NCBI GenBank assembly: GCA_012960505.1
Contig: DUBC01000032.1
Coordinates: forward strand, 1 to 64,000
Source of the DNA: Verrucomicrobiales bacterium
GTDB lineage: Bacteria > Verrucomicrobiota > Verrucomicrobiia > Verrucomicrobiales > DEV007
Reading direction: 5' to 3'
Length of the DNA stretch: 64,000 nucleotides
In this document: positions 27,146-35,900 of the stretch, piece by piece
Layout of the letters: each line of letters begins with the position of its first letter
How positions within the stretch are numbered: the stretch's first letter is position 1
Notes under the pieces: generated by a model
Told to the model about the DNA's origin: nothing
The model's input: only the letters and a program-made list of their open reading frames with translations
Databases searched by the model: none
Made by a program: the position numbers and the translations under genes

Positions 27146-28471
27146 ATGGACAGTCCAACAAAAGAAAAGACACGAAGAAGCTTCATTAAAACATCAACTG
27201 CTGCTGCTGCTGTTACAGCTACTTCCATACCAATAAAATCCAAGGCATTCGAGGGTGGGAGCGAAGAAATTAAGGTTGGCCTAGTCGGTTGCGGAGGCAA
27301 GGGAACAAGTGATATCAGGCAAGTGCTTGGCGTAGGAGGCAAGGTTAAGTTGTGGGCAATGGGTGACGCATTTGAGAAAAATGCGCAAAATAAATTCAAC
27401 CAATTATCTAATGATCGTAACAAAGAAAAATTGGACTGTAAGGACAGAGTATTTTCTGGAATTGATGCCTACCGTAAAGTAATAGATTCAGGAGTTGATG
27501 TTGTCTTCTTGGTAACTTCTCCTGGATTCAGACCCGTTCACTTTGACTACGCAGTGAATCAAGGAAAGCACGTCTTCATGCAGAAGCCATGCGCCGTTGA
27601 TGGTCGCGGCTGTAGAATGCTTCTTGAAACAAATAAGAAAGCAAAAGCAAAGGGTCTCAAAGTTGGTGTGGGATTTCAGCGCAGGCATGATGCACGATAC
27701 ATTGATACGATTAAAAGAATACAGGATGGGGCTATCGGTGACGTTGTTTCCTTGAGATCTTACTGGGACGGAAGCACTCCTTGGACACGTCCACGCAAAG
27801 AAGGTCAAACTGAAATGGAATATCAGATTCAGAATTGGTATTATTTTAATTGGCTTTGTGGTGATCACATTGTAGAACAACACATCCATAATCTTGATGT
27901 ATGCAACTGGGTCATGGGATCATATCCCGAAGTAGCACAAGGAAAAGGTGGCTGTGAAGTCCGTAAAGGGCCAGACACAGGAGAAACCTTTGATCACCAT
28001 CAAATCGAATATGTTTATGGCCCCAAGTGGGACGGTCCTTCTGTACGCATGCACAGTTCATGCCGACACATTCGCGGAGTATTCAATAGCGTGTCAGAGC
28101 ACGCTCACGGTTCGAAAGGCTACGCAATTATAAGTGCTGGAAAGATCTATGATAATGACGGCAAGGAAATTCACCGAGCACAAGGAAAAGGAAGTTCTGA
28201 GATAGCTCACAAAACCGCATTCATTGACGCAATTAGAAACAACAAAGAATTCAATGAATGTGATAACGGTGCAATGAGCACCATGACAGCTATTTACGGC
28301 CGCATGGCCACTTATTCTGGCCAACTTCTTAAAATGGACTCATGCCTTAACACTAAAATAGATGTGTTCCCTTACGATCGTGACCTGGATTGGGATGCGG
28401 CTCCACCCGTATTACCTGACAAAAATGGAAAGTACAAGAGACCGGTACCCGGACAAACTAAGGTAATATAG
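27146..28471 (+). CDS. Tat-exported Gfo/Idh/MocA-family oxidoreductase
   Basis: The 441-residue protein starts with a twin-arginine signal (TRRSFIKTS, followed by an Ala-rich hydrophobic stretch), so it is probably exported folded with its cofactor. The Rossmann domain begins KVGLVGCGGKGTSD, and the substrate-binding half contains the EQHIHNLDVCNW segment. The motif QKPCAVDG replaces the usual EKP. Such Tat-type Gfo/Idh proteins are abundant in planctomycetes and verrucomicrobia, where they probably act on sugars outside the cytoplasmic membrane. The exact substrate is unknown. A strong terminator follows. Confidence 0.9.
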   Translation: MDSPTKEKTRRSFIKTSTAAAAVTATSIPIKSKAFEGGSEEIKVGLVGCGGKGTSDIRQVLGVGGKVKLWAMGDAFEKNAQNKFNQLSNDRNKEKLDCKDRVFSGIDAYRKVIDSGVDVVFLVTSPGFRPVHFDYAVNQGKHVFMQKPCAVDGRGCRMLLETNKKAKAKGLKVGVGFQRRHDARYIDTIKRIQDGAIGDVVSLRSYWDGSTPWTRPRKEGQTEMEYQIQNWYYFNWLCGDHIVEQHIHNLDVCNWVMGSYPEVAQGKGGCEVRKGPDTGETFDHHQIEYVYGPKWDGPSVRMHSSCRHIRGVFNSVSEHAHGSKGYAIISAGKIYDNDGKEIHRAQGKGSSEIAHKTAFIDAIRNNKEFNECDNGAMSTMTAIYGRMATYSGQLLKMDSCLNTKIDVFPYDRDLDWDAAPPVLPDKNGKYKRPVPGQTKVI

Positions 28472-28494
28472 GTATAAATTAATAAAATCACAGA

Positions 28495-28524
28495 GGGCGC
28501 AAACCTAACCGTTTGCGCCCTTTT
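28495..28524 (+). terminator. Rho-independent terminator after the Tat oxidoreductase gene
   Basis: A perfect 10-bp stem (GGGCGCAAAC and GTTTGCGCCC) encloses a 6-base loop and is followed directly by TTTT. It lies 23 bases after the stop codon. Confidence 0.93.
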
Positions 28525-28585
28525 CTATTGTCATTGCTTTCATTGATAGGAACCCACAAAAGTGATAAGCTTATTCTTATCCTCT

Positions 28586-29299
28586 ATGACTTTGACTAAC
28601 AGAATTGCGATCATCATGATTGCATTGCTAGCATCCATCGCCGCCGGCCAAGGGCAATCAGTCAATGAACTCGATCAATTATTCAATCAGCTCGGAAGTG
28701 ATCGCTATGAAATAAGACAAAAAGCTCATGACCAAATTCTAGAAGAAGGCAAAAAGAATAAAGAATCTATATTGAATCGCTCCCTCGACATTTACTTGAA
28801 AGCAACTGACCCTGAAATCCGTTACAGACTACGCTCAGCAATGTTTGGAATCGTATCAGGGAACCTAAGACCTGAAGGATTCATCGGAATCCGCATGATG
28901 GATTCTCCTATGCGAATCATAAATGGAGGTGCCGTACAAAATATTCGGGCAGTTCAAATACTTAGTGTAGTCCCCAACAGCGCAGCATCAAAGGCCGGAC
29001 TGAAACCTGGAGATCGCATAACTCACCTTGATGGGAAAGCATTTAAATTTCAGAGCCCAGCATATGTTGAGCTATCAAAATACATCCGCTCAAAAGACTC
29101 CGGAGAAAGCGTAAAACTTAATATAAGCCGCGTAAAACCTGGCCTAAATAATAGACAGGAAATGGAAATCGCAATTAAATTAGGATCACGCCCTGAAGGT
29201 TTAGATAATGATCGGAAAACTCGAGCTTTTACAGAATGGTTTGAAAAAAGTATAACAACTCGCAAAAAAGATGATAGCCAAGACAAGGATCCAAATTAG
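28586..29299 (+). CDS. Secreted PDZ-domain protein
   Basis: From the ATG at 28586 the protein is 237 residues, with a signal peptide (about 1-22, MTLTNRIAI...SIAAG); a GTG 24 bases upstream is the alternative start. Residues 25-85 form a helical region with a HEAT-like feel (LGSDRYEIRQKAHDQIL). A PDZ domain follows (about 100-190), with GFIGIRM, VPNSAASKAGLKPGDRI and HLDGKAF. There is no protease domain, so it is probably a binding or adaptor protein. Its end overlaps the next gene by 29 bases. Confidence 0.82.
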   Translation: MTLTNRIAIIMIALLASIAAGQGQSVNELDQLFNQLGSDRYEIRQKAHDQILEEGKKNKESILNRSLDIYLKATDPEIRYRLRSAMFGIVSGNLRPEGFIGIRMMDSPMRIINGGAVQNIRAVQILSVVPNSAASKAGLKPGDRITHLDGKAFKFQSPAYVELSKYIRSKDSGESVKLNISRVKPGLNNRQEMEIAIKLGSRPEGLDNDRKTRAFTEWFEKSITTRKKDDSQDKDPN

Positions 29300-30545
29300 T
29301 TCTAATATACTCAGACTAAAAATATTCGGATCGCTCTATTTAATTTTTTCTATAAACATCCTTACCCATGCCGGTCAAAGGGATTTTAACTATGATGAAT
29401 CAAAAGTCCCTAAATATAAACTTATAGATCCAGGAGCAGGCATTGTCGAATCAAGCGAATGGCCTAAAAAAAGAGCAGAATTCTTAAAGCTTATTGAAGA
29501 GGAAATGTTTGGAAAATCTCCAGAATTTGATAAAAAAAAGCTGAAAGTTACTGGCCAAGAAAAAGAAAAGTTAATACTCGGGGGCCAAGCAATCCTCACT
29601 CAACCCTCACTGCATTTCGCCGGCAGTAAATTGACGCTGCTAATTGTTCGGCCAGCCAAAACCACGTCTCCAGTGCCAGCATTCGTAGGTTATAATTTTA
29701 ACGGTAACCATACTGTTCATTCCGATCCATCAATTCAACTGCCTAACGGTTGGGTTCCCAGAACAAAAGACAAAAGAGCAACAGAAAAAGATAGGGGCAT
29801 TTCCAGTAGTCGTTGGGACATTAAATCCATTGTGAGCCAAGGCTATGCACTGATCACTGCCTATTGTGGAGATGTTGATCCTGATTTCCACGATAATTTC
29901 AAAAACGGAGTCCATTCATCATTCGGAAAACCCGCACCAAACGAATGGGGCACGATTGCTGCTTGGGCGTGGGGACTTAGCAGGATACTAGATTACTCTG
30001 AAAATGAACCAACGATCGATGCAAAACGAATATCTGTCATTGGGCACTCAAGACTTGGGAAAACTTCTCTTTGGGCAGGAGCATCCGATAGCCGTTTTGC
30101 ATTAGTAATATCGAACAATTCAGGATGTGGTGGAGCCGCCCTATCCAAAAGAAGATTTGGTGAAACCGTAAATCGAATCAACACTTCATTCCCTCATTGG
30201 TTCTGTGGAAATTTTAAGGCCTATAATAATAAGGAAGAATCCTTGCCATTTGATCAGCACATTCTCCTATCATTAATCGCTCCTCGTCCTCTTTATGTAG
30301 CCAGCGCCGAAGGTGACAAGTGGGCTGATCCAAGAGGCGAATTTCTATCAGCAAAGGGAGCTCATAGCATTTACAAATTACTGGGCACTGAAGGCCTCCC
30401 ATGCAAAGAAATGCCAGAAGCAAATCAACCAGTCCATGGGAAAATAGGCTATCATATCCGCAGCGGAAAACATGACATCACATCTTATGACTGGAAAAAC
30501 TATATTAAATTTGCCAATAAACATTTAAAGAAAGAATCCCAATAA
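29271..30545 (+). CDS. CE15-type glucuronoyl esterase (4-O-methyl-glucuronoyl methylesterase family)
   Basis: The 424-residue secreted alpha/beta hydrolase carries CE15 features: nucleophile Ser260 in VIGHSRLGKT, the NNSGCGGAALSKR segment, the HWFCGNF segment and catalytic His401 near RSGKHD. A catalytic acid in the AEGDKWADPRGEF segment is likely. CE15 enzymes cleave ester bonds between glucuronic acid and alcohols such as lignin or other uronate esters. The signal peptide is near residues 18-34. The start overlaps the PDZ gene by 29 bases, and the HExxH gene follows. It points to attack on uronic-acid-bearing plant or algal polysaccharides. Confidence 0.85.
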   Translation: MIAKTRIQISSNILRLKIFGSLYLIFSINILTHAGQRDFNYDESKVPKYKLIDPGAGIVESSEWPKKRAEFLKLIEEEMFGKSPEFDKKKLKVTGQEKEKLILGGQAILTQPSLHFAGSKLTLLIVRPAKTTSPVPAFVGYNFNGNHTVHSDPSIQLPNGWVPRTKDKRATEKDRGISSSRWDIKSIVSQGYALITAYCGDVDPDFHDNFKNGVHSSFGKPAPNEWGTIAAWAWGLSRILDYSENEPTIDAKRISVIGHSRLGKTSLWAGASDSRFALVISNNSGCGGAALSKRRFGETVNRINTSFPHWFCGNFKAYNNKEESLPFDQHILLSLIAPRPLYVASAEGDKWADPRGEFLSAKGAHSIYKLLGTEGLPCKEMPEANQPVHGKIGYHIRSGKHDITSYDWKNYIKFANKHLKKESQ

Positions 30546-30608
30546 ATCCAATAAGCCTTTTTCAGAATCAATCCATCGATTCGAATCCAACCATAAAATC
30601 AAATCACA

Positions 30609-31346
30609 ATGCTCCGAACAAAGTGTAACATTCCTATCGTCTTAATCATCGTCAGCATTATTACCTTTTATGCTACTGCAAAGGATAATGAAGCAAAGAA
30701 AGGCGTTCGCTTCGATCCCGTCATCAAAAATATTGAAGGATGGAAAATACATGTGGATCCGGCCTTATTAGAAGGCAACCATGCTAAAGCTGGTGCCAAA
30801 GCACTTAAAATGCTTTCAAATCACCTGCAAAGAATTGCTATACTTGTTCAGGGAAAAGCTCTTGAAAAACTCAAAACTTGCGAAATCTGGATTGAGCATA
30901 GCCACCCAACCTTACACGCCATGCAATATCATCCTGGAATCGACTGGCTCAAATCTAATGGGCACGATATTAGACTGCATAAGAAAGTTCATATCCCACA
31001 AGCAAAGGCTCTCATTTCTAGAGGGCAAATGCTAAAGCATCCAGCTGTTGTTCTTCATGAACTTGCCCATGCATATCATGACCAGTTTCTCACGTTCCAA
31101 CATCCTGGGATCATCAAGGCATTTAATAAGGCAAAGAAATCAGGTAGCTATGACCGCGTAATGCTTTTTACTGGGCAACAAGTCAAACATTACGCCATGA
31201 CCAACCACAAAGAATACTTTGCGGAAGGAACCGAAGCCTACTTTTACCGCAACGACTTTTATCCATTTGTCCGTGCTGAACTTAAAAAACATGACCCTGA
31301 TCTCCATGATGTTATGGATGTAGTTTGGGGAGAGACAAATAAATAG
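30609..31346 (+). CDS. Secreted HExxH metallopeptidase-like protein
   Basis: The 245-residue protein has an N-terminal hydrophobic signal (about 8-24) and a gluzincin-like site: HELAH at residues 150-154 with a downstream EYFAEGTEAYF segment (about 202-212) that could supply the third zinc ligand. I cannot assign it to a numbered peptidase family. It may be a peptidase, or an inactive relative. It lies 63 bases after the glucuronoyl esterase gene on the same strand, so the two may share a transcript. A perfect AT-rich hairpin occurs 30 bases after its stop. Confidence 0.7.
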   Translation: MLRTKCNIPIVLIIVSIITFYATAKDNEAKKGVRFDPVIKNIEGWKIHVDPALLEGNHAKAGAKALKMLSNHLQRIAILVQGKALEKLKTCEIWIEHSHPTLHAMQYHPGIDWLKSNGHDIRLHKKVHIPQAKALISRGQMLKHPAVVLHELAHAYHDQFLTFQHPGIIKAFNKAKKSGSYDRVMLFTGQQVKHYAMTNHKEYFAEGTEAYFYRNDFYPFVRAELKKHDPDLHDVMDVVWGETNK

Positions 31347-31859
31347 ATATTTTTCTTTAAATGGGAGTTTAGTCTCAATTAAAAAGAATATTTTTAATTG
31401 CCTATTTACCTCAATTTTTAGAGATTAAATTTTCCTCGAAGTAAGTATTTTCTTCGGAATAGATTAAAAATAAAAAGGGTCTAACCCCTATAATATCTTA
31501 ATTAATGGCTATTTTTAGTATTTTTTGGTGCAATTTCCCAGATAAGTTGCAATTTAAAAAAAACTTGCCAATATAAACTGATATTTGGTATTTCTTAAAT
31601 ATTAAGTTAAACTTGATAGTTTTAGTGTTGACAGTAATAACAATTTCCTATTGAAGAATAATTCCATTTTTTTCGTCAGAAATTAAGATTAACCGACATA
31701 ATATTTCATCTAATTAAACACAGAATAAAAACGTTCTTAATAAAGAATAAGACGCATTTCGTAATCAGATCACTATTTACAGAAAACAGAGATAAATAAA
31801 GATTCAGTTCATTTACTTTAGAATAAAATCTATATCAGAGAAAATAATATAATAAATAT
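31347..31859 (+). other. 513-base AT-rich gap before the sigma factor, with several hairpins
   Basis: No convincing gene is present. A perfect 10-bp AT stem (CAATTAAAAA...TTTTTAATTG, 31376-31400) lies near the left end and may end the upstream transcript, though no U-tract follows. Two further small hairpins are at 31432-31459 (TTCCTCGAAG...CTTCGGAA, one bulge) and 31484-31494 (GGGT-CTA-ACCC). A TTGACA occurs near 31628 but the best -10-like hexamers are spaced 15-16 bases away, so I cannot call a promoter with confidence. This is long for the spacing in this window and may hold promoters, a leader or a small RNA. Confidence 0.4.
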
Positions 31860-32747
31860 ATGGCAAACCTAGAATTAGACGGAGGCATCAAAATTTATCT
31901 TAGAGAAATAGGCAAGACTGCCCTACTTACACCTCAGGAAGAAATTGAGTTAGCTGACCGAATCAAAAAAGGAGACAAAGAAGCTAGAGCTCACATGATC
32001 AAAGCGAATTTGCGACTCGTAGTCAAAATAGCTCAAGACTATGCCAATTATGGGCTCCCATTACTTGATCTGATTTCAGAAGGAAATATCGGCCTCATGA
32101 AAGCAGTCGAGCGATTTGATCCTAATAAGGGAGGTAAACTTTCAACTTATGCAGCATGGTGGATCAAGCAATCCATTAAACGTGCACTAGCAAATCAATC
32201 CAAAACCATAAGACTACCTGTCCATATGGTCGACAAAATTTCAAAAATGCGACGCGTAGCTATGGTTCTTAGCGAAGAACTCGGCAGAGACCCTAGCGAT
32301 GATGAGCTTTCTGATGAAATTGGCATTGACCGCGGTAAACTTGCACAACTCAAAGCGGCTTCACTGCGGCCTGCGTCTCTAGACGCACCAATCAGTGAAG
32401 ATGACAATACTGAGTTTGGTGAAATTGTGGGTGATGCGGGTGCTCAGACTCCGTTTGAGTTACTCAGTCACAAGAACATGCATGGTCAGCTTGATACGCT
32501 CTTAGAAGTTCTTGATCACAGAGAACGTAAGATCATCGACGCAAGATTTGGTCTAGATGGACAAAAACCTAAAACCCTTGAAGAAGTCGGACAGGAATTT
32601 GGCGTAACACGTGAAAGAATAAGACAGCTCCAAAATATTGCGCTAAAAAAACTTCGACGTGCACTGCAGAAAAAAGAAGATCCTGGCCCACGTCCTGCTC
32701 AAGGATTAGTTCCGAAAATCAAAAGGGAAAGGCTCATGCTAAGCTAA
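31860..32747 (+). CDS. Sigma-70 family RNA polymerase sigma factor (RpoD/RpoS-like, short)
   Basis: The 295-residue protein has region 1.2 (GIKIYLREIGKTALLTPQEE), region 2 (KANLRLVVKIAQDYA through FSTYAAWWIKQSI-like KLSTYAAWWIKQSIKRAL), region 3 and region 4 with the -35 recognition helix (TLEEVGQEFGVTRERIRQLQ). It lacks region 1.1, so it is either a minimal primary sigma factor or a group 2 factor such as a stress or stationary-phase one. The -10 recognition region is intact. It is followed by a strong terminator and preceded by a long AT-rich gap, so it is its own transcription unit. Confidence 0.92.
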   Translation: MANLELDGGIKIYLREIGKTALLTPQEEIELADRIKKGDKEARAHMIKANLRLVVKIAQDYANYGLPLLDLISEGNIGLMKAVERFDPNKGGKLSTYAAWWIKQSIKRALANQSKTIRLPVHMVDKISKMRRVAMVLSEELGRDPSDDELSDEIGIDRGKLAQLKAASLRPASLDAPISEDDNTEFGEIVGDAGAQTPFELLSHKNMHGQLDTLLEVLDHRERKIIDARFGLDGQKPKTLEEVGQEFGVTRERIRQLQNIALKKLRRALQKKEDPGPRPAQGLVPKIKRERLMLS

Positions 32748-32791
32748 ATTTTCCTTCCTGCTTCGGTTAAACATTAACCTGATATTAATTT

Positions 32792-32827
32792 AAAAAGATG
32801 CCCTCTTACAAAGGGCATCTTTTTTTA
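32792..32827 (+). terminator. Rho-independent terminator after the sigma factor gene
   Basis: AGATGCCCT and AGGGCATCT form a 9-bp GC-containing stem, extended by an A-run paired to a T-run, so the T-tract follows directly. The loop is about six bases. It lies about 45 bases after the stop codon. Confidence 0.93.
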
Positions 32828-32982
32828 TTTATATTCCCTACATATATAATTTTGTTTGCATAAGTCACTCCATTTCAAAACATTAACCTTTACCTTTGTG
32901 AACTTAAGAAGGATCGTGAAATAAGACTCTGCTATATAAGTAAACTATCAATTGGTTCAAGGAACCTTAATTGATCTGAAAC

Positions 32983-35900
32983 GTGCGCCACATAATAATA
33001 ATAATAACGCTCCTCTTTCAAACCTTCAGTTTTCATCTCATTGCTGAACTCACCTTGTCGGAATTCCTTGCAAATAACAAAAGGGGTTTCACTGACGAAG
33101 ATAACGATTATTCGGATTGGATCGAGATAACTAACACAACAAATACGAGTGTGGATCTTGAAGGGTGGCACTTAACTGATAACGCCTCAAACTTAACCAA
33201 GTGGACCTTCCCTCCCATTGAAATTGCTGCAAACAATCAACTTATCGTTTTTGCCAGCGGAAAAGATCGTACATCACCAAATTCTGAACTGCACACAAAT
33301 TTCCTGCTCGATTCCGATGGTGAATTTCTAGCGCTTACCAAACCGGACGGAATCAGCATTGCTAAAAGCTTCACTTATCCCGAACAGAAAGAGGATATAT
33401 CATACGGTAACTCGACTAAAGTTTTTGATACCCCAGTAATTTCGTCATCATCTCCAGCCAAATGGCTTATACCAGAAGATTCACTCCAAGAGTGGAACGA
33501 GACTAATTATGACGACAGTTCATGGAACACAGGCAATTTGGGTGTCGGATATGACATATCATCAGATTATGATCCGTTCTTTGAAACGGACGTGCGTGCA
33601 CAAATGCGTGATTCGCAAACGTCTCTATACATTAGAGCCCCCTTTCAGATTAAAAATCCGGAACTAGTTTCAAACATCCAGTTGAAAATGAACTATGATG
33701 ACGGTTTCATTGCCTGGATTAATGGCAAGCAAATTGCTTCAAGTAATGCACCAATTATCCCAAAATGGAATGCAAGGGCCACCAGCAGTCATCGTGATTC
33801 AGAGGCCATTCAAAAATTAATTATTCCAATAGATTTTCAACCTAATGAACTGGTCAAAGGGATCAACGTTTTAGCCATACAGGGACTGAACCGCAGCCGA
33901 TCTAATTCAGATTTCCTTATTCTACCCGAACTTATCATTTCACGTCCCAGAGAGGAGGGGTCTGAAAGTGAAGGCTATTTCGTAAAACCAACTCCAGGAC
34001 AAGCAAACACTGACCTTGTCTATGGATTTGTTTCAGATACCAAGTTCTCCATTAATAGAGGATTTTTTATTGAACCAATCAATGTTGAGATAACAACTAA
34101 GACACCAGAATCTATCATTAAATATACTATAGACGGGTCAGACCCCAGAGAAAGTGATGCAAAGACATATCTGAACAAAATTGAAATAAAAGATACAACC
34201 ACGTTACGAGCCGTTGCCTTGAAGGAAGGATTCCAGCCAAGCAACATTGACACTCAAACTTATTTCTTTGCATCTGACATTATCAATCAGTCCAAAATGG
34301 ATAGTGATGTTACAAATGATCCTGATTACTCAAAAACCATTAAAGATAATTTATCAAACAATATCCCAGTAATCTCATTGACTCTAGAAAGTGATGCTTT
34401 CTTTGGAAATTTTGGAATTCATTCAAACCCAGAACTATCCGGACGAGAATCTGAAATACCAGTTTCCGTTGAATTTCATAATCCGTTAGATTCAGAAAAT
34501 AGCTTTCAAATTGATGCGGGCATTCGCATTCACGGTGGCAATGCAAGAGATCACCCCAAAAAACCTATGCGACTTTATTTCAGGGAAGAGTATGGGAACC
34601 GCCGTCTCAATTATCCTATTTTCCCTGAAAGCCCAGTCCAGTCATTTGATCAACTTATCCTTCGGTCTGGCGGCCATGACTCTTGGTCATTAGCAGATTC
34701 CTTTGGCCGCGATAAATCACTTGATTTGCCCCCTCATGGGACTCTGATGCGTGATCAATTTTTAAGAAAAACCGAGCTCGAAATGGGATTACTATCACCT
34801 AGAGGACGCTACATCCATCTATACATCAATACTGAATACTGGGGGCTATATGATCTACATGAACGTGCTAACGCTGCTTTTTTTGAATCTTATCTTGGTG
34901 GCAATGAAGAAGATTACGACGTACTTCATCATCCAACATTCTTTGATGAAAGTTATACTGTTATTGATGGAAACTCGATAGCTTGGGAAAATGCACGAGA
35001 CATTGCATCCTCGGGAATTAATTCTGCAGAACAGTACGAAGCTCTAGACCGTCTCATCGATATAGACAACTTAATCGATCATTTCATTGTACGCATTTGG
35101 TCCAGTGATTACGATTGGCTCGCTCCAATTACAAGAAACGACGCGGTAGTTTCTGTCTTTGACAATAAGAACTGGTATTCGGGACGCAGAAGCCGCGGTG
35201 AAGCCGGGAAATTTAAATTCTTTACCTGGGACGCTGAAATGTCGATGGGCAATCACCTGATGGTTAATCTCCTGCAGTTCGCCATACCTCCTCAAGGAGT
35301 TACAAATTTTGATCTGACAGGAGTAACTGACTCCGGATCTCCTGCGGAATTTTATGCAAAGCTAAGAGCATACAAGCCTTTCAGAATACGTTTCGGAGAT
35401 CGGCTACAACAACTTTTTTTCAATAATGGTATTATGACAGTTGATAATAATACTAAGCGTTGGGATCAAATGTCAGAAATCATAGAAGACGCAATAATTG
35501 CAGAGTCTGCCCGATGGGGTGATGAAGGTTCTTCTTTTTCAGCACCCTTCACAAAAAATGATGATTGGGTCCCAGAAGTATCATGGGTTAGGAATGAATT
35601 CATCGCCAACCGCAATCAGATTCTTCTGGATCAATTTCGTAATCGAAATTTATTCCCTGACATTGATGCTCCAATTTTTAATCAACTTGGTGGTGTGATC
35701 CCTTCACAATTCGATCTGACTATGTTCACCCAACAATCAGATATTTATTATACGACTGACGGAACTGATCCTTACTCACCCGTTGAAGACGAATTTTACA
35801 CACTCGTAGATGATTTTACTGATGCAGAAGCTCTAATACCTTCAGTTGATAATGGGGGAGCTGATATAGGCATAGAATGGCGTATAAACGTTCAACCAGA

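Noticed and set aside
27488-27889. Minus-strand open frame of 133 codons inside the Tat oxidoreductase gene.
   Set aside because: It has no start support or family similarity, and the plus-strand frame is a recognised full-length oxidoreductase with strong motifs.
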